A stretch of 19,576 nt of DNA, taken from the NCBI GenBank assembly GCA_958348565.1, contig CATVZP010000034.1:1-19576 (forward strand), written 5' to 3'. Within the stretch, counting starts at the first letter, position 1. Each line of letters begins with the position of its first letter. The DNA comes from an uncultured Collinsella sp. Lineage in GTDB: Bacteria; Actinomycetota; Coriobacteriia; Coriobacteriales; Coriobacteriaceae. The notes below the pieces were generated by a model that saw nothing but the letters and a program-made list of their open reading frames with translations, had not been told where the DNA came from and searched no databases. Below are positions 1 to 6,737 of the stretch, piece by piece. A program made the translations under genes and the position numbers.

Positions 1-658
1 CGTCGAGCACCAGCACCTTGACCTCGTCCAGGTGGCAAGCGCCCTGCTCGATCAGATCGACCAGACGGCCCGGCGTGGCGACCAGGATGTCGCAGCCGTA
101 CTTGAGCGCCGCGGTCTGGGGCTTGTAGCTCACGCCGCCCACGACGGTCACGGCAACATGGCCCGTGACGTCGGCGATTTTGCCGGCGACCTCGTCGATC
201 TGCTGTGCGAGCTCACGCGTGGGGGTGATGACGAGCATCACGGGGCCGCGGCCGTTGCCCTCGGGCTTCTTGGCACCGCGACGGCGGTTGTGGCCGCCAC
301 GCTCGCGCACGGGCTTGGGCGGAGCAATGTGCTCCAGATTGTTCATGGTCGGCAGCAAGAAGGCGGCCGTCTTGCCGGTGCCGGTCTGAGCGGCGGCAAG
401 CAGGTCACGGCCCTCGAGCACCACGGGGATCGAGCCAGCCTGCACGGGCGTGGGCGCCGTGTAGCCCAGGTTCTCGATGGCACGAAGCATCTCGTCGGAA
501 AGGCCCAGCTCGTCGAAGGCGGGCAGGCTCTCGGTCGCGGACTCGACGGTCTCGGCGGCGCTGGCCTCGTCGGCAGCATCGAAGGCAGCCTGGGTCATGG
601 CCTCGCGGGCCTCGTCCAGGATCTCGGCGTCCGTGACGTCGGATACAGAATTACGCAT
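1..658 (-). CDS. DEAD-box ATP-dependent RNA helicase (RhlE-like), N-terminal part, cut by window edge
   Basis: Only the first 219 residues are in the window; the gene continues past base 1. After an acidic N-terminal extension of about 45 residues comes a Q motif (F48, then GYTAPTPVQ ending at Q73), motif I AAAQTGTGKT (residues 88-97), motif Ia PTREL (146-150), a GG pair (174-175), motif Ib TPGR (195-198) and VLVLD ending at D219, the first residue of the DEAD box. A basic Gly/Arg/Lys-rich insert lies at about 113-138 between motifs I and Ia. Such proteins unwind short RNA duplexes in ribosome assembly or mRNA decay. The RhlE/CshA-like subgroup is inferred from the Q-motif and motif I context; the C-terminal domain that would decide it is missing. 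Start: ATG at 658 with TAAGGA about 10 nt upstream. Transcribed divergently from the copper operon. Confidence 0.93.
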   Translation of the reverse strand, partial: MRNSVSDVTDAEILDEAREAMTQAAFDAADEASAAETVESATESLPAFDELGLSDEMLRAIENLGYTAPTPVQAGSIPVVLEGRDLLAAAQTGTGKTAAFLLPTMNNLEHIAPPKPVRERGGHNRRRGAKKPEGNGRGPVMLVITPTRELAQQIDEVAGKIADVTGHVAVTVVGGVSYKPQTAALKYGCDILVATPGRLVDLIEQGACHLDEVKVLVLD

Positions 659-927
659 ATGTTGTTGTTCCTTATCTGCACGCGTTATGGGCACGGCATG
701 CGGCCGCGCGAGCGTGCTTGGTAGTGCGCTAATACATACAAAACAGGTGCGCACAGAGAGGACGTTGCTCAGCACGCTGGCGATCGCTTTGGCAGCCCTA
801 TCACGCGCCGTCCAGACGCAGCAGCTCTAAGCGATGGAGCAGATTCGCCGCCGGTTAGTATACCCGCGCTTCGCATGCCCCCACGTAAACCACAGATGAC
901 GAGGCGGACGGGACGGGTCTGGGCCGA
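659..927. other. Helicase 5' region, nothing further recognised
   Basis: This stretch lies between the helicase start and the first hairpin repeat and should hold the helicase promoter and leader on the minus strand. I find no convincing -35/-10 pair, no RNA gene and no credible short gene. The open frames crossing it have no ribosome-binding site and no recognisable protein signature. Confidence 0.5.
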
Positions 928-1064
928 TTGTCTCAATCTGTAACAGTTGCTCAGAAAACCGGTCTTAGTGTTACAGATTGAGACAAACCCAAACCTCGCA
1001 AAACAAAATCTCGATCTGTAACAGTTAGAGCTCATTTTCCCTGCTAGATGTTACAGATTGAGAT
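928..1064. repeat. Hairpin repeat array A (2 units of the 80-bp family)
   Basis: Unit 1 has arms at 931-945 and 969-983; the perfect pairing extends outward to 928 and 986 (18 bp). Unit 2 has arms at 1009-1023 and 1049-1063, pairing with one G-T wobble. Loops are 23 and 25 nt and the linker is 25 nt. The loop of unit 1 contains AAAACCGGTC, the reverse complement of the GACCGGTTTT-like core in other units, so this unit appears inverted. The array sits between divergent genes (helicase and copA). Confidence 0.9.
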
Positions 1065-1111
1065 GTCTGGCAGGGACTGCCAACGATTGAGCAGCCGCCC
1101 TCATCTGTATC

Positions 1112-1128
1112 GAAATGTCATACATTTC
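1112..1128. promoter_or_regulatory. Perfect dyad GAAATGT-CAT-ACATTTC upstream of the copA promoter
   Basis: A 7-bp perfect inverted repeat with a 3-nt centre, roughly 10 bp upstream of the copA -35 candidate. Size and position fit a dimeric regulator site or an upstream activator site. I do not recognise the binding family. It is separate from the CsoR-like operator just downstream. Confidence 0.4.
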
Positions 1129-1137
1129 TTTCTGTAC

Positions 1138-1170
1138 TGGACACCCCCAGGGGGTATGGGTGTATAGTAT
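1138..1170 (+). promoter_or_regulatory. copA operon promoter with CsoR-like copper operator
   Basis: The GC-rich palindrome ACACCCCCAGGGGGTAT (1141-1157) has a perfect 13-bp core, ACCCCC-A-GGGGGT. It matches the style of CsoR operators: a G/C tract dyad bounded by T/A. The -10 candidate TATAGT is at 1163-1168. TGGACA at 1138-1143 is a -35 candidate with an unusually long 19-bp spacer. The palindrome lies between the two, so bound repressor would block RNA polymerase. A CsoR-family gene is third in the operon driven from here, so copper-relieved autorepression is the natural reading. A MerR/CueR-type regulator would also suit a 19-bp spacer, but none is encoded in the window. Confidence 0.72.
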
Positions 1171-1215
1171 CGGCAGGTTAACAATTCCAACACCGCACTA
1201 CAGAAAGGAGAAGCC

Positions 1216-3558
1216 ATGGCTCAAGATAAGTTTGACGTGGGCGGCATGACGTGCGCCGCCTGCCAGGCGCATGTGGACCGCGCCGTGAGCAAGCTCGACG
1301 GCGTCCAAAGCGTCGCGGTCAACCTGCTCGCCGGTTCCATGATGGTCGACTACGACCCCGCGCAGGTCTCCCCCGACGATATCTGCACCGCTGTCGATCG
1401 CGCGGGTTACTCGGCCTCGCCCGTCAGTACGGGCACCGAAGCCGCCCCAAACGGCAGCGCGCAAGCCAGGTCCGGCGCCGCTCATATGGAGTCACCTACC
1501 AAAAAGCTGGAGGCCACCGCCTCCGCCATGCGCACCCGTCTCATCATCTCAATCATCTTTCTCATTCCGCTGTTCTACATAGGCATGGGGCACATGCTCG
1601 GCTGGCCGCTGCCCAGCGTCTTCACCGACCACACCCACAGCATGACGTTGGCGCTCACCGAGCTTGTCCTGCTCATCCCCATCGTCTACGTCAACGACGC
1701 GTACTTTATCAACGGCTTCAAATCACTCGTGCACGGCGTGCCCACCATGGACGCCCTAATCGCCGTCGGCGCCACCGCGTCGATCGCTTGGTCGCTCTAC
1801 GCCATGTTTATCATGGCTGACCAGCTGACCGCCGGGCAGGTTCACGAGGCTATGATGACGGGCATGGACAACCTGTATTTTGAGAGCGCCGGCACCATCC
1901 TGTCGCTCGTCACCGTGGGCAAATATCTCGAGACGCGCAGCAAGTCCAAGACCGGCGGCGCTATCGAGGCGCTCATCGACTTGGCACCCAAGACTGCGAC
2001 CGTCGTTGCCGATGACGGCACCGAGACCGCTGTGGACGTCGACGCCATTCTACCCGGCCAGGTGCTGCGCGTGCGCCCCGGCGAGTCCATCCCCGTCGAC
2101 GGCGTGGTGCTCGAGGGCGCCTCCGCCGTAGACGAGAGCGCGCTCACCGGCGAGTCCATCCCCGTGGAAAAGACCGCCGGCGACACCGTCAACGCCGCCA
2201 CGGTCAACCGCACCGGATCGTTTACCTTCCGTGCCACGCGCGTGGGCGCCGACACGTCGCTCGCCAAGATCATCCAGCTCGTCGAGGACGCCAACGCCAC
2301 CAAGGCGCCCATCGCCCGCCTGGCAGACAAGGTCGCCGGCGTGTTTGTGCCCGTGGTGTTTGCGATCTCGGCCGTGACCTTTGCGGTGTGGATGGCACTG
2401 ACCGGCAGCATAAACGAGGCGCTCACCTCCGCCGTGGCCGTGTTGGTGATCAGCTGCCCGTGCGCGCTGGGCCTGGCCACGCCCGTCGCCATTATGGTTG
2501 GCACCGGCAAGGGCGCCGAGATGGGCATCCTGTTTAAGAGCGCCGAGGCGCTGGAGAACCTGCGCTGCGTGGGCACCGTGGTGCTCGATAAGACGGGCAC
2601 GGTCACCCGCGGCAAGCCTGCCGTGACCGATATCGTGGTGGCCACGCGCACTGACGGCTCGCCCGCCATGAGCGAAAAGGCGCTGCTCAAGTTGGCCGCC
2701 GCACTAGAGCACCAGAGTGAGCACCCACTGGCCGAGGCGATTATGGCCGAGTGCGAGGCGCGCGGAATCGTCGCGCGCATGGTCGAGGACTTTTCCGCCG
2801 TGCCCGGTCGCGGCGTCACGGCGCGCGAGGGGCAGAATGTCATCGCTGCCGGCAACGTGCGCTTCATGGGCGAGTTGGGCGCCGCCGTGCCTACAGACCT
2901 TGCCGAGCAATTTGCCACCGAGGGCAAAACGCCGCTGTTCTTTGCCAAGAACGGTGAGCTTGTCGGCACCATCGCTGTAGCTGACGAGGTCAAGAAGACG
3001 AGCGCCGAGACCATCGCCGCGCTCCGCAAGCTCGGCGTCGACGTTCGCATGCTCACCGGCGACAACCGCGTGACGGCCGAGGCCATCGCCCGCCGCGTGG
3101 GACTCACCAGCGAACAGGTCATCGCCGACGTTCTTCCTGCCGACAAGGAACGCCACGTGCGCGAACTGCAGGATGCGGGCGGCAAGGTCGCCATGGTGGG
3201 CGACGGCATCAACGACTCCCCCGCCTTGGCGCGCGCCGACGTGGGCCTTGCTATCGGCACCGGCGCCGACATCGCCAAGGAGGGCGCCGACGTGGTACTC
3301 ATGCGCAGCGACCTCATGGACGTCGCCCGCGCCATCGAGCTTTCGCGCGCCACGATCCGCAACATCAAGCAGGACCTGTTCTGGGCGCTGTTCTACAACG
3401 GCATCGGCATTCCGCTCGCCGCGGGCGTGTTCTTCCCCCTCACCGGTTGGCAACTCTCGCCGATGTTTGGCGCCGCGGCCATGAGCCTGTCGAGCGTGTG
3501 CGTCGTGACCAACGCGCTGCGTCTGCGAACCTTTAAGCCATCAGTTGCGGTGAAATAA
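1216..3558 (+). CDS. copA: Copper-exporting P1B-type ATPase CopA
   Basis: A 780-residue heavy-metal P-type ATPase. It has one N-terminal HMA domain (about residues 4-68, metal site GGMTCAAC with C13 and C16), a linker of about 35 residues, then the membrane domain. Diagnostic residues: TGE at 311-313 (dephosphorylation), the CPC metal motif at 414-416 in the membrane, phosphorylated D458 in DKTGT, SEHP with H503-P504, and GDGIND at 662-667. Near the C-terminus, YN and MxxSS motifs in the last two TM segments are typical of Cu(I) pumps (P1B-1). It should export Cu(I) across the cytoplasmic membrane at the cost of ATP. Start ATG has AAAGGAG about 6 nt upstream. It is first in an operon with copZ and csoR behind a CsoR-like operator. 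The last residues (SVAVK) and the stop are encoded by the left arm of a hairpin repeat. Confidence 0.97.
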   Translation: MAQDKFDVGGMTCAACQAHVDRAVSKLDGVQSVAVNLLAGSMMVDYDPAQVSPDDICTAVDRAGYSASPVSTGTEAAPNGSAQARSGAAHMESPTKKLEATASAMRTRLIISIIFLIPLFYIGMGHMLGWPLPSVFTDHTHSMTLALTELVLLIPIVYVNDAYFINGFKSLVHGVPTMDALIAVGATASIAWSLYAMFIMADQLTAGQVHEAMMTGMDNLYFESAGTILSLVTVGKYLETRSKSKTGGAIEALIDLAPKTATVVADDGTETAVDVDAILPGQVLRVRPGESIPVDGVVLEGASAVDESALTGESIPVEKTAGDTVNAATVNRTGSFTFRATRVGADTSLAKIIQLVEDANATKAPIARLADKVAGVFVPVVFAISAVTFAVWMALTGSINEALTSAVAVLVISCPCALGLATPVAIMVGTGKGAEMGILFKSAEALENLRCVGTVVLDKTGTVTRGKPAVTDIVVATRTDGSPAMSEKALLKLAAALEHQSEHPLAEAIMAECEARGIVARMVEDFSAVPGRGVTAREGQNVIAAGNVRFMGELGAAVPTDLAEQFATEGKTPLFFAKNGELVGTIAVADEVKKTSAETIAALRKLGVDVRMLTGDNRVTAEAIARRVGLTSEQVIADVLPADKERHVRELQDAGGKVAMVGDGINDSPALARADVGLAIGTGADIAKEGADVVLMRSDLMDVARAIELSRATIRNIKQDLFWALFYNGIGIPLAAGVFFPLTGWQLSPMFGAAAMSLSSVCVVTNALRLRTFKPSVAVK

Positions 3559-3609
3559 GGCGTAACATGCTTAGCTAAACCGCTATTTAGTCCGTATTCC
3601 ACCGCAACT
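3543..3609. repeat. Hairpin repeat, AGTTGCGGTG family, copy 1 (overlaps copA stop)
   Basis: Left arm 3543-3560 and right arm 3592-3609 pair over 18 bp with two mismatches and an internal segment of about 31 nt. The same element recurs at 18415-18481. The left arm contains the last copA codons and its TAA stop; the right arm lies in the copA-copZ gap. Both copies share the same asymmetry between arms (GGTGAAAT on the left against a GGTGGAAT complement on the right). In a minus-strand transcript one of the mismatches becomes a G-U wobble. Confidence 0.85.
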
Positions 3610-3637
3610 TTAGGTACTCAACGAAAAGGAGATAATC

Positions 3638-3859
3638 ATGAACTACATCGTTAAAACGTCTGGCCTTATGTGCGGCCACTGCGACGCTACTGTCGAGACC
3701 GCGCTGCTCAACGTAGCCGGCGTGACCGATGCCGACGCCGATCACGAGACCCAGACCGTCCAGGTAGAGTGCGCCGACACCGTGACCACCGAGCAGCTCG
3801 CCGCCGCCGTCGAGGGCGCCGGCGAGAAGTTCCACGCCCTGTCTGTGACCGTAGCGTAG
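3638..3859 (+). CDS. copZ: Copper chaperone, HMA-domain protein CopZ
   Basis: A 73-residue single HMA domain, the usual length for CopZ/Atx1-like chaperones. The metal-binding loop is GLMCGHC with C12 and C15; the rest fits the beta-alpha-beta-beta-alpha-beta pattern. It should bind Cu(I) in the cytoplasm and deliver it to the HMA domain of CopA or to the sensor. Start ATG follows a strong AAAAGGAG about 6 nt upstream. It lies 79 bp after copA, with a hairpin repeat between them, and 48 bp before csoR in the same direction. A mercury-binding MerP-like role is possible from the fold alone, but the neighbours argue for copper. Confidence 0.9.
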   Translation: MNYIVKTSGLMCGHCDATVETALLNVAGVTDADADHETQTVQVECADTVTTEQLAAAVEGAGEKFHALSVTVA

Positions 3860-3907
3860 CAGCTACCAGAGGCATTCGACCCCATCGACCAGAAACGAGG
3901 ACCCGCC

Positions 3908-4180
3908 ATGATGGCAGACCATAAATCGGTGACCCGCATGCTCAAGACGGCGCGCGGGCAAATCGACGGCATCCTGCGGATGGTGGAGGAAGACCGTTAC
4001 TGCGTCGACATCTCCACGCAGCTCATGGCCACGCAGGCGCTCATCGCCCGCATCAACGCCGACGTGCTCAAGGCGCATATCGAGGGCTGCGTGACTTCGG
4101 CAATCGAATCGGGCGACGAAGACCTCAAAGCCGCCAAGCTCGCCGAGATCGAACGCGTCGTCGACAAGCTCTCCAAGTAA
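3908..4180 (+). CDS. csoR: CsoR-family copper-sensing transcriptional repressor
   Basis: A 90-residue all-helical protein of the CsoR/RcnR (DUF156) family. The Cu(I) ligand set is visible: C32 in DRYCVDIS, and H57 and C61 in AHIEGCV, four residues apart as in characterised CsoR proteins. The helix-1 segment ARGQIDGILRMVEEDRYC is typical. Apo-CsoR tetramers bind GC-rich palindromes; Cu(I) releases them. The expected target is the palindrome at 1141-1157 upstream of copA, giving autoregulation. A second ATG directly follows the first; GAGG about 7 nt before the first favours 3908. It is third in the copper operon, and a long hairpin follows its stop directly. Confidence 0.92.
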   Translation: MMADHKSVTRMLKTARGQIDGILRMVEEDRYCVDISTQLMATQALIARINADVLKAHIEGCVTSAIESGDEDLKAAKLAEIERVVDKLSK

Positions 4181-4247
4181 TTGGTGCAAGGGGGACAGGT
4201 ATGTTTGCACCACAATGGTGCAGATTAACCTGTCCCCCTTGCACCAA
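4181..4247. repeat. Long hairpin repeat after csoR (TTGGTGCAAGGGGGACAGGT arms)
   Basis: A perfect 20-bp inverted repeat: left arm 4181-4200, right arm 4228-4247. Inside it is a second perfect 7-bp stem (TGCACCA at 4206-4212 and TGGTGCA at 4216-4222) with a 3-nt loop, separated from the outer stem by 5x5 unpaired bases. It begins directly after the csoR stop codon. It lacks a clear U-tract, so it is not a textbook intrinsic terminator, but it could end or stabilise the copper transcript. The sharp boundaries look like an interspersed repeat. Confidence 0.85.
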
Positions 4248-4294
4248 ATCGGGTATAAAGGCGTGCAGCATAGCGAAATGAAAGGCAGTTCTGC

Positions 4295-4768
4295 ATGAAT
4301 GACTTTATGAAGGGTCGCAACGGCGCCGACGAACTCACCGTCGTGTTGGGCTTCGCAGGCATTATCATCGCGATGATCGGATCGATGGCCCGTATTCAGT
4401 GGCTCAGCTGGATCGCCATCGCCGTGATCGTACTCGGCGTGCTGCGCGGCCTGTCCAAAAACATCGACGCACGCCGCAAGGAGAACGATGCCTTTGTCAC
4501 GGCGACCGCAAACGTCCCCGGCCTGGGCAAGTTCGTCGCCAGCTTGGGCGGCGGGACTGCAGCTGCCAACGCCTCGCGCACGGCCGGCACCAGCAAGGAA
4601 GACTTTGAGCGTGCCAAGCGCACGGCCAAGAAGATGTGGAAGGGTCGCAAGACCACGGCCTACCTCAAGTGCCCCAACTGCGGCCAGATGCTGTCCGTCC
4701 CCAAGGGCAAGGGCAAGATCCGCGTCACCTGCCCCAAGTGCCACGCCAAGATGGAAACGCGCTCCTAG
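4295..4768 (+). CDS. Small membrane protein with C-terminal zinc ribbon
   Basis: 157 residues, function not recognised. Two hydrophobic segments (about 15-32 and 36-51) form a probable membrane hairpin, followed by a basic and Ala/Gly-rich cytoplasmic linker. The C-terminus is a zinc ribbon with C126-x2-C129 and C146-x2-C149 (CPNCG and CPKC), a fold often used for protein or nucleic-acid contacts or for structural zinc. It is the only plus-strand gene between the csoR hairpin and a bidirectional terminator, so probably its own transcription unit. TATAAA at 4254-4259 is a possible -10, but no good -35 is seen. The start has GAAAGGCAG about 7-13 nt upstream, a weak ribosome-binding site. Confidence 0.82.
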   Translation: MNDFMKGRNGADELTVVLGFAGIIIAMIGSMARIQWLSWIAIAVIVLGVLRGLSKNIDARRKENDAFVTATANVPGLGKFVASLGGGTAAANASRTAGTSKEDFERAKRTAKKMWKGRKTTAYLKCPNCGQMLSVPKGKGKIRVTCPKCHAKMETRS

Positions 4769-4790
4769 CCGCTACACCATAGGACAAAAT

Positions 4791-4826
4791 AAAAGCCGAG
4801 GCCTCGTGTTGAGACCTCGGCTTTTT
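4791..4826. terminator. Bidirectional intrinsic terminator
   Basis: The stem AAAAGCCGAGG (4791-4801) pairs with CCTCGGCTTTT (4815-4825). It is followed by T residues on the plus strand and by TTTTATTTTG on the minus strand. It lies between the convergent zinc-ribbon and amidohydrolase genes and can end both transcripts. Confidence 0.85.
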
Positions 4827-4875
4827 GCATGGGGCGACATCATTCGATGAAGCTGTCGCCCCGTCGCGCCAGCGC

Positions 4876-6246
4876 CTAAGCTACGCCGTCGCGAGCGAGC
4901 TCCTCTGCCAGGGCTTCCGCCGGCATAGCCATAATCGCGTCGAGCTCGGTGTCGACCTCGGGGATGCGCTTGACCTTCAGCTTGCGCACCAGGTCACCGC
5001 GGCACATCACATGCATCGGTTCACGCAGAGCGCATAGGTCATCGAGCGGATTCTTGCGCGTCACCAGGATATCGGCGGCCTTGCCGCACTCGATCGTACC
5101 GGTCTCGTCACCCAGACCCAGTAGCTCAGCATTGACCTGCGTGGCCGTATGCAGCGCGAAGGCATTGCTCACGCCCACGTACTTGGCAAAATAGGCCACC
5201 TCGCGCCACATGTCGTACTGCGTCACGAACGGGCAGCTCGAGTCCGTGCCCAGGCCCACCTTGATACCGGCTTCCAGCGCCGCACGAGCGCTCTCGATAA
5301 TGCCCGAGCACACGATGTCACCGTTCTTCTTTTGCGTGTCGGTCGAATGGGTCTTTTCCGGATCGAGCAACACAAACGGCAGCGCCGGGCTGATGGTGCA
5401 GGTCACGCTGGGTGCACGCCCCTCAAGCTGCGCGCCCGCGGCGCCGCGGTACAGTTCCAGGATCTCGGGCGTCAACGGAGCGCCGTGCTCAATCGTGTCA
5501 ACGCCGGCCTCAAGCGCGGCCTTCACGCCTTCGGTGCTCTCGACATGGGCCATGACCGGAAGGCCAACCTCGTGCGCCGCCTTGCACGCCGCAGCGGCGA
5601 CATCGACCGGCATGCGCAGCACGCCCGGCTCGCCCACCTCGGTCGCGTCGAACACGCCGCCCGTCACGAACAGCTTGATGACGTCGGCACCGCGTGCATA
5701 CAGATCGCGCACCTGTTCGGCCGCCTCAGCGGGGCTGTTAGCCACCTGCGCGAACAGCCCCGCGCCGTGGCCACCCGGCACCGTAACGCCCGTTCCCGGC
5801 GCTACCAGGCGCGGACCCTGATATTTGCCGGCATCGATGGCGTTGCGTACGGCGATGTCGGCAAACAGCGGGTCGCCCGCACCGCGCACCGTGGTCACGC
5901 CGCTTGCCAGCTGCTGCTGAGCGCTGCCCTTGAGGATATGGCGCACGATGGCGCGCCCCACGGGATTGTCGAGTTTCTTCATGAGTGCACCCGCATCGCC
6001 CGCCGAGACCGGTTTGCCCGAACCGCACAGATGCACGTGCATATTGATGAGACCCGGCATGAGATACGCACCGCCCAGGTCGATGACCTCGGCCCCCGCT
6101 GGAGCTTGGGCCACGGCGCTCGGTCCCATCCAGGTGATGACACCGCGCTCAACGGCCACGGCCATATCGGGCTGCGGCTCCATATGTTCCGAACCATTCA
6201 GAACGGTCGCATTGATAAACAACGTGGGACGATCGGCAGTCGCCAT
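4876..6246 (-). CDS. Metal-dependent amidohydrolase (imidazolonepropionase/prolidase-like superfamily member)
   Basis: 456 residues from the chosen start. Amidohydrolase TIM-barrel signatures appear in order: H70-x-H72 in NMHVH, K191 in VIKLFVTGG (candidate carboxylated lysine bridging two metals), H234 in MAHVE, H254 in IEHG, and D335 in GLGTDSS. An N-terminal beta-sandwich part (FINATVLNG) and a C-terminal part with the usual GTIECGKAADILV phrase complete the composite domain. It should hydrolyse a C-N bond in a cyclic amide, dipeptide or similar compound in the cytoplasm; the substrate cannot be told from sequence. ATG at 6246 is chosen because GGGAGGAG lies about 8 nt upstream; an in-frame ATG at 6357 would add 37 residues with no such site. 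It stands alone and converges on the zinc-ribbon gene. Confidence 0.88.
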   Translation of the reverse strand: MATADRPTLFINATVLNGSEHMEPQPDMAVAVERGVITWMGPSAVAQAPAGAEVIDLGGAYLMPGLINMHVHLCGSGKPVSAGDAGALMKKLDNPVGRAIVRHILKGSAQQQLASGVTTVRGAGDPLFADIAVRNAIDAGKYQGPRLVAPGTGVTVPGGHGAGLFAQVANSPAEAAEQVRDLYARGADVIKLFVTGGVFDATEVGEPGVLRMPVDVAAAACKAAHEVGLPVMAHVESTEGVKAALEAGVDTIEHGAPLTPEILELYRGAAGAQLEGRAPSVTCTISPALPFVLLDPEKTHSTDTQKKNGDIVCSGIIESARAALEAGIKVGLGTDSSCPFVTQYDMWREVAYFAKYVGVSNAFALHTATQVNAELLGLGDETGTIECGKAADILVTRKNPLDDLCALREPMHVMCRGDLVRKLKVKRIPEVDTELDAIMAMPAEALAEELARDGVA

Positions 6247-6399
6247 ATCGAGCTCCTCCCTCACGATTAACTTGAACATTTGTCCATTATCACCCAGCGC
6301 GGCAGGGTTGCTGCGGGCATATCGGCCAACGGGAGGAAGAGAGAGATGTGAGGGCAAACGGAGACAGCGCGGCGATACTCCGGTCGTTCCAGCAAAACG

Positions 6400-6695
6400 T
6401 CTTGATCTGTAACAGGTAGGCCGTCTTTAACCTTCCAAATGTTACAGATCGAGATCTTTCGGCACTGCGCCTAGCCTTTGTCTCAATCTGTAACAGCTGG
6501 ATTGAATTTTGGCCGTTAGATGTTACAGATCGAGATATTCTCCAGCCCCGTTGTCAAACGTCTAGATCTGTAACAAGTAGACAGGTTTACGGCCTCTAGA
6601 TGTTACAGATCGAGATCTTTCAGCAGGCGCCAACCTTCTGTCTTGATCTGTAACAGTTACGAGGCCAAACGGCCCCTTGTTGTTACAGATCGAGA
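6400..6695. repeat. Hairpin repeat array B (4 units, 80-bp period)
   Basis: Left/right arms lie at 6400-6414/6440-6454, 6481-6495/6521-6535, 6561-6575/6601-6615 and 6641-6655/6681-6695. Loops are 25 nt, linkers 25-26 nt. The array starts after AAAACG and ends at GAGACAAAC, a boundary shared with other arrays. The linker at 6616-6640 is nearly identical (two differences) to one in array C on the other side of the adjacent gene. With the amidohydrolase leader (6247-6399, nothing else recognised), this accounts for the gap between the two minus-strand genes. Confidence 0.93.
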
Positions 6696-6737
6696 CAAAC
6701 TCGGCAGAAACAACCGCATCCGCGTCAGTTGCACCCC

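Noticed and set aside
1138..1170. CueR/MerR-type control of copA, suggested by the 19-bp promoter spacer
   Set aside because: The operon itself encodes a CsoR with an intact C-H-C ligand set and the palindrome has CsoR style; no MerR-family gene is present in the window.
1842..3453. Long minus-strand open frames opposite copA
   Set aside because: copA has every catalytic motif of its family on the plus strand; the reverse frames read as Ser/Ala/Thr-rich or His/Gly-rich shadows without ribosome-binding sites.
3863..4744. A 293-codon minus-strand frame across csoR, the hairpin and the zinc-ribbon gene
   Set aside because: It overlaps two better-supported plus-strand genes and a perfect hairpin, and shows no protein signature.
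5149..6270. A 373-codon plus-strand frame opposite the amidohydrolase
   Set aside because: The minus strand encodes a complete amidohydrolase with all metal ligands; this frame is a His/Arg-rich shadow.
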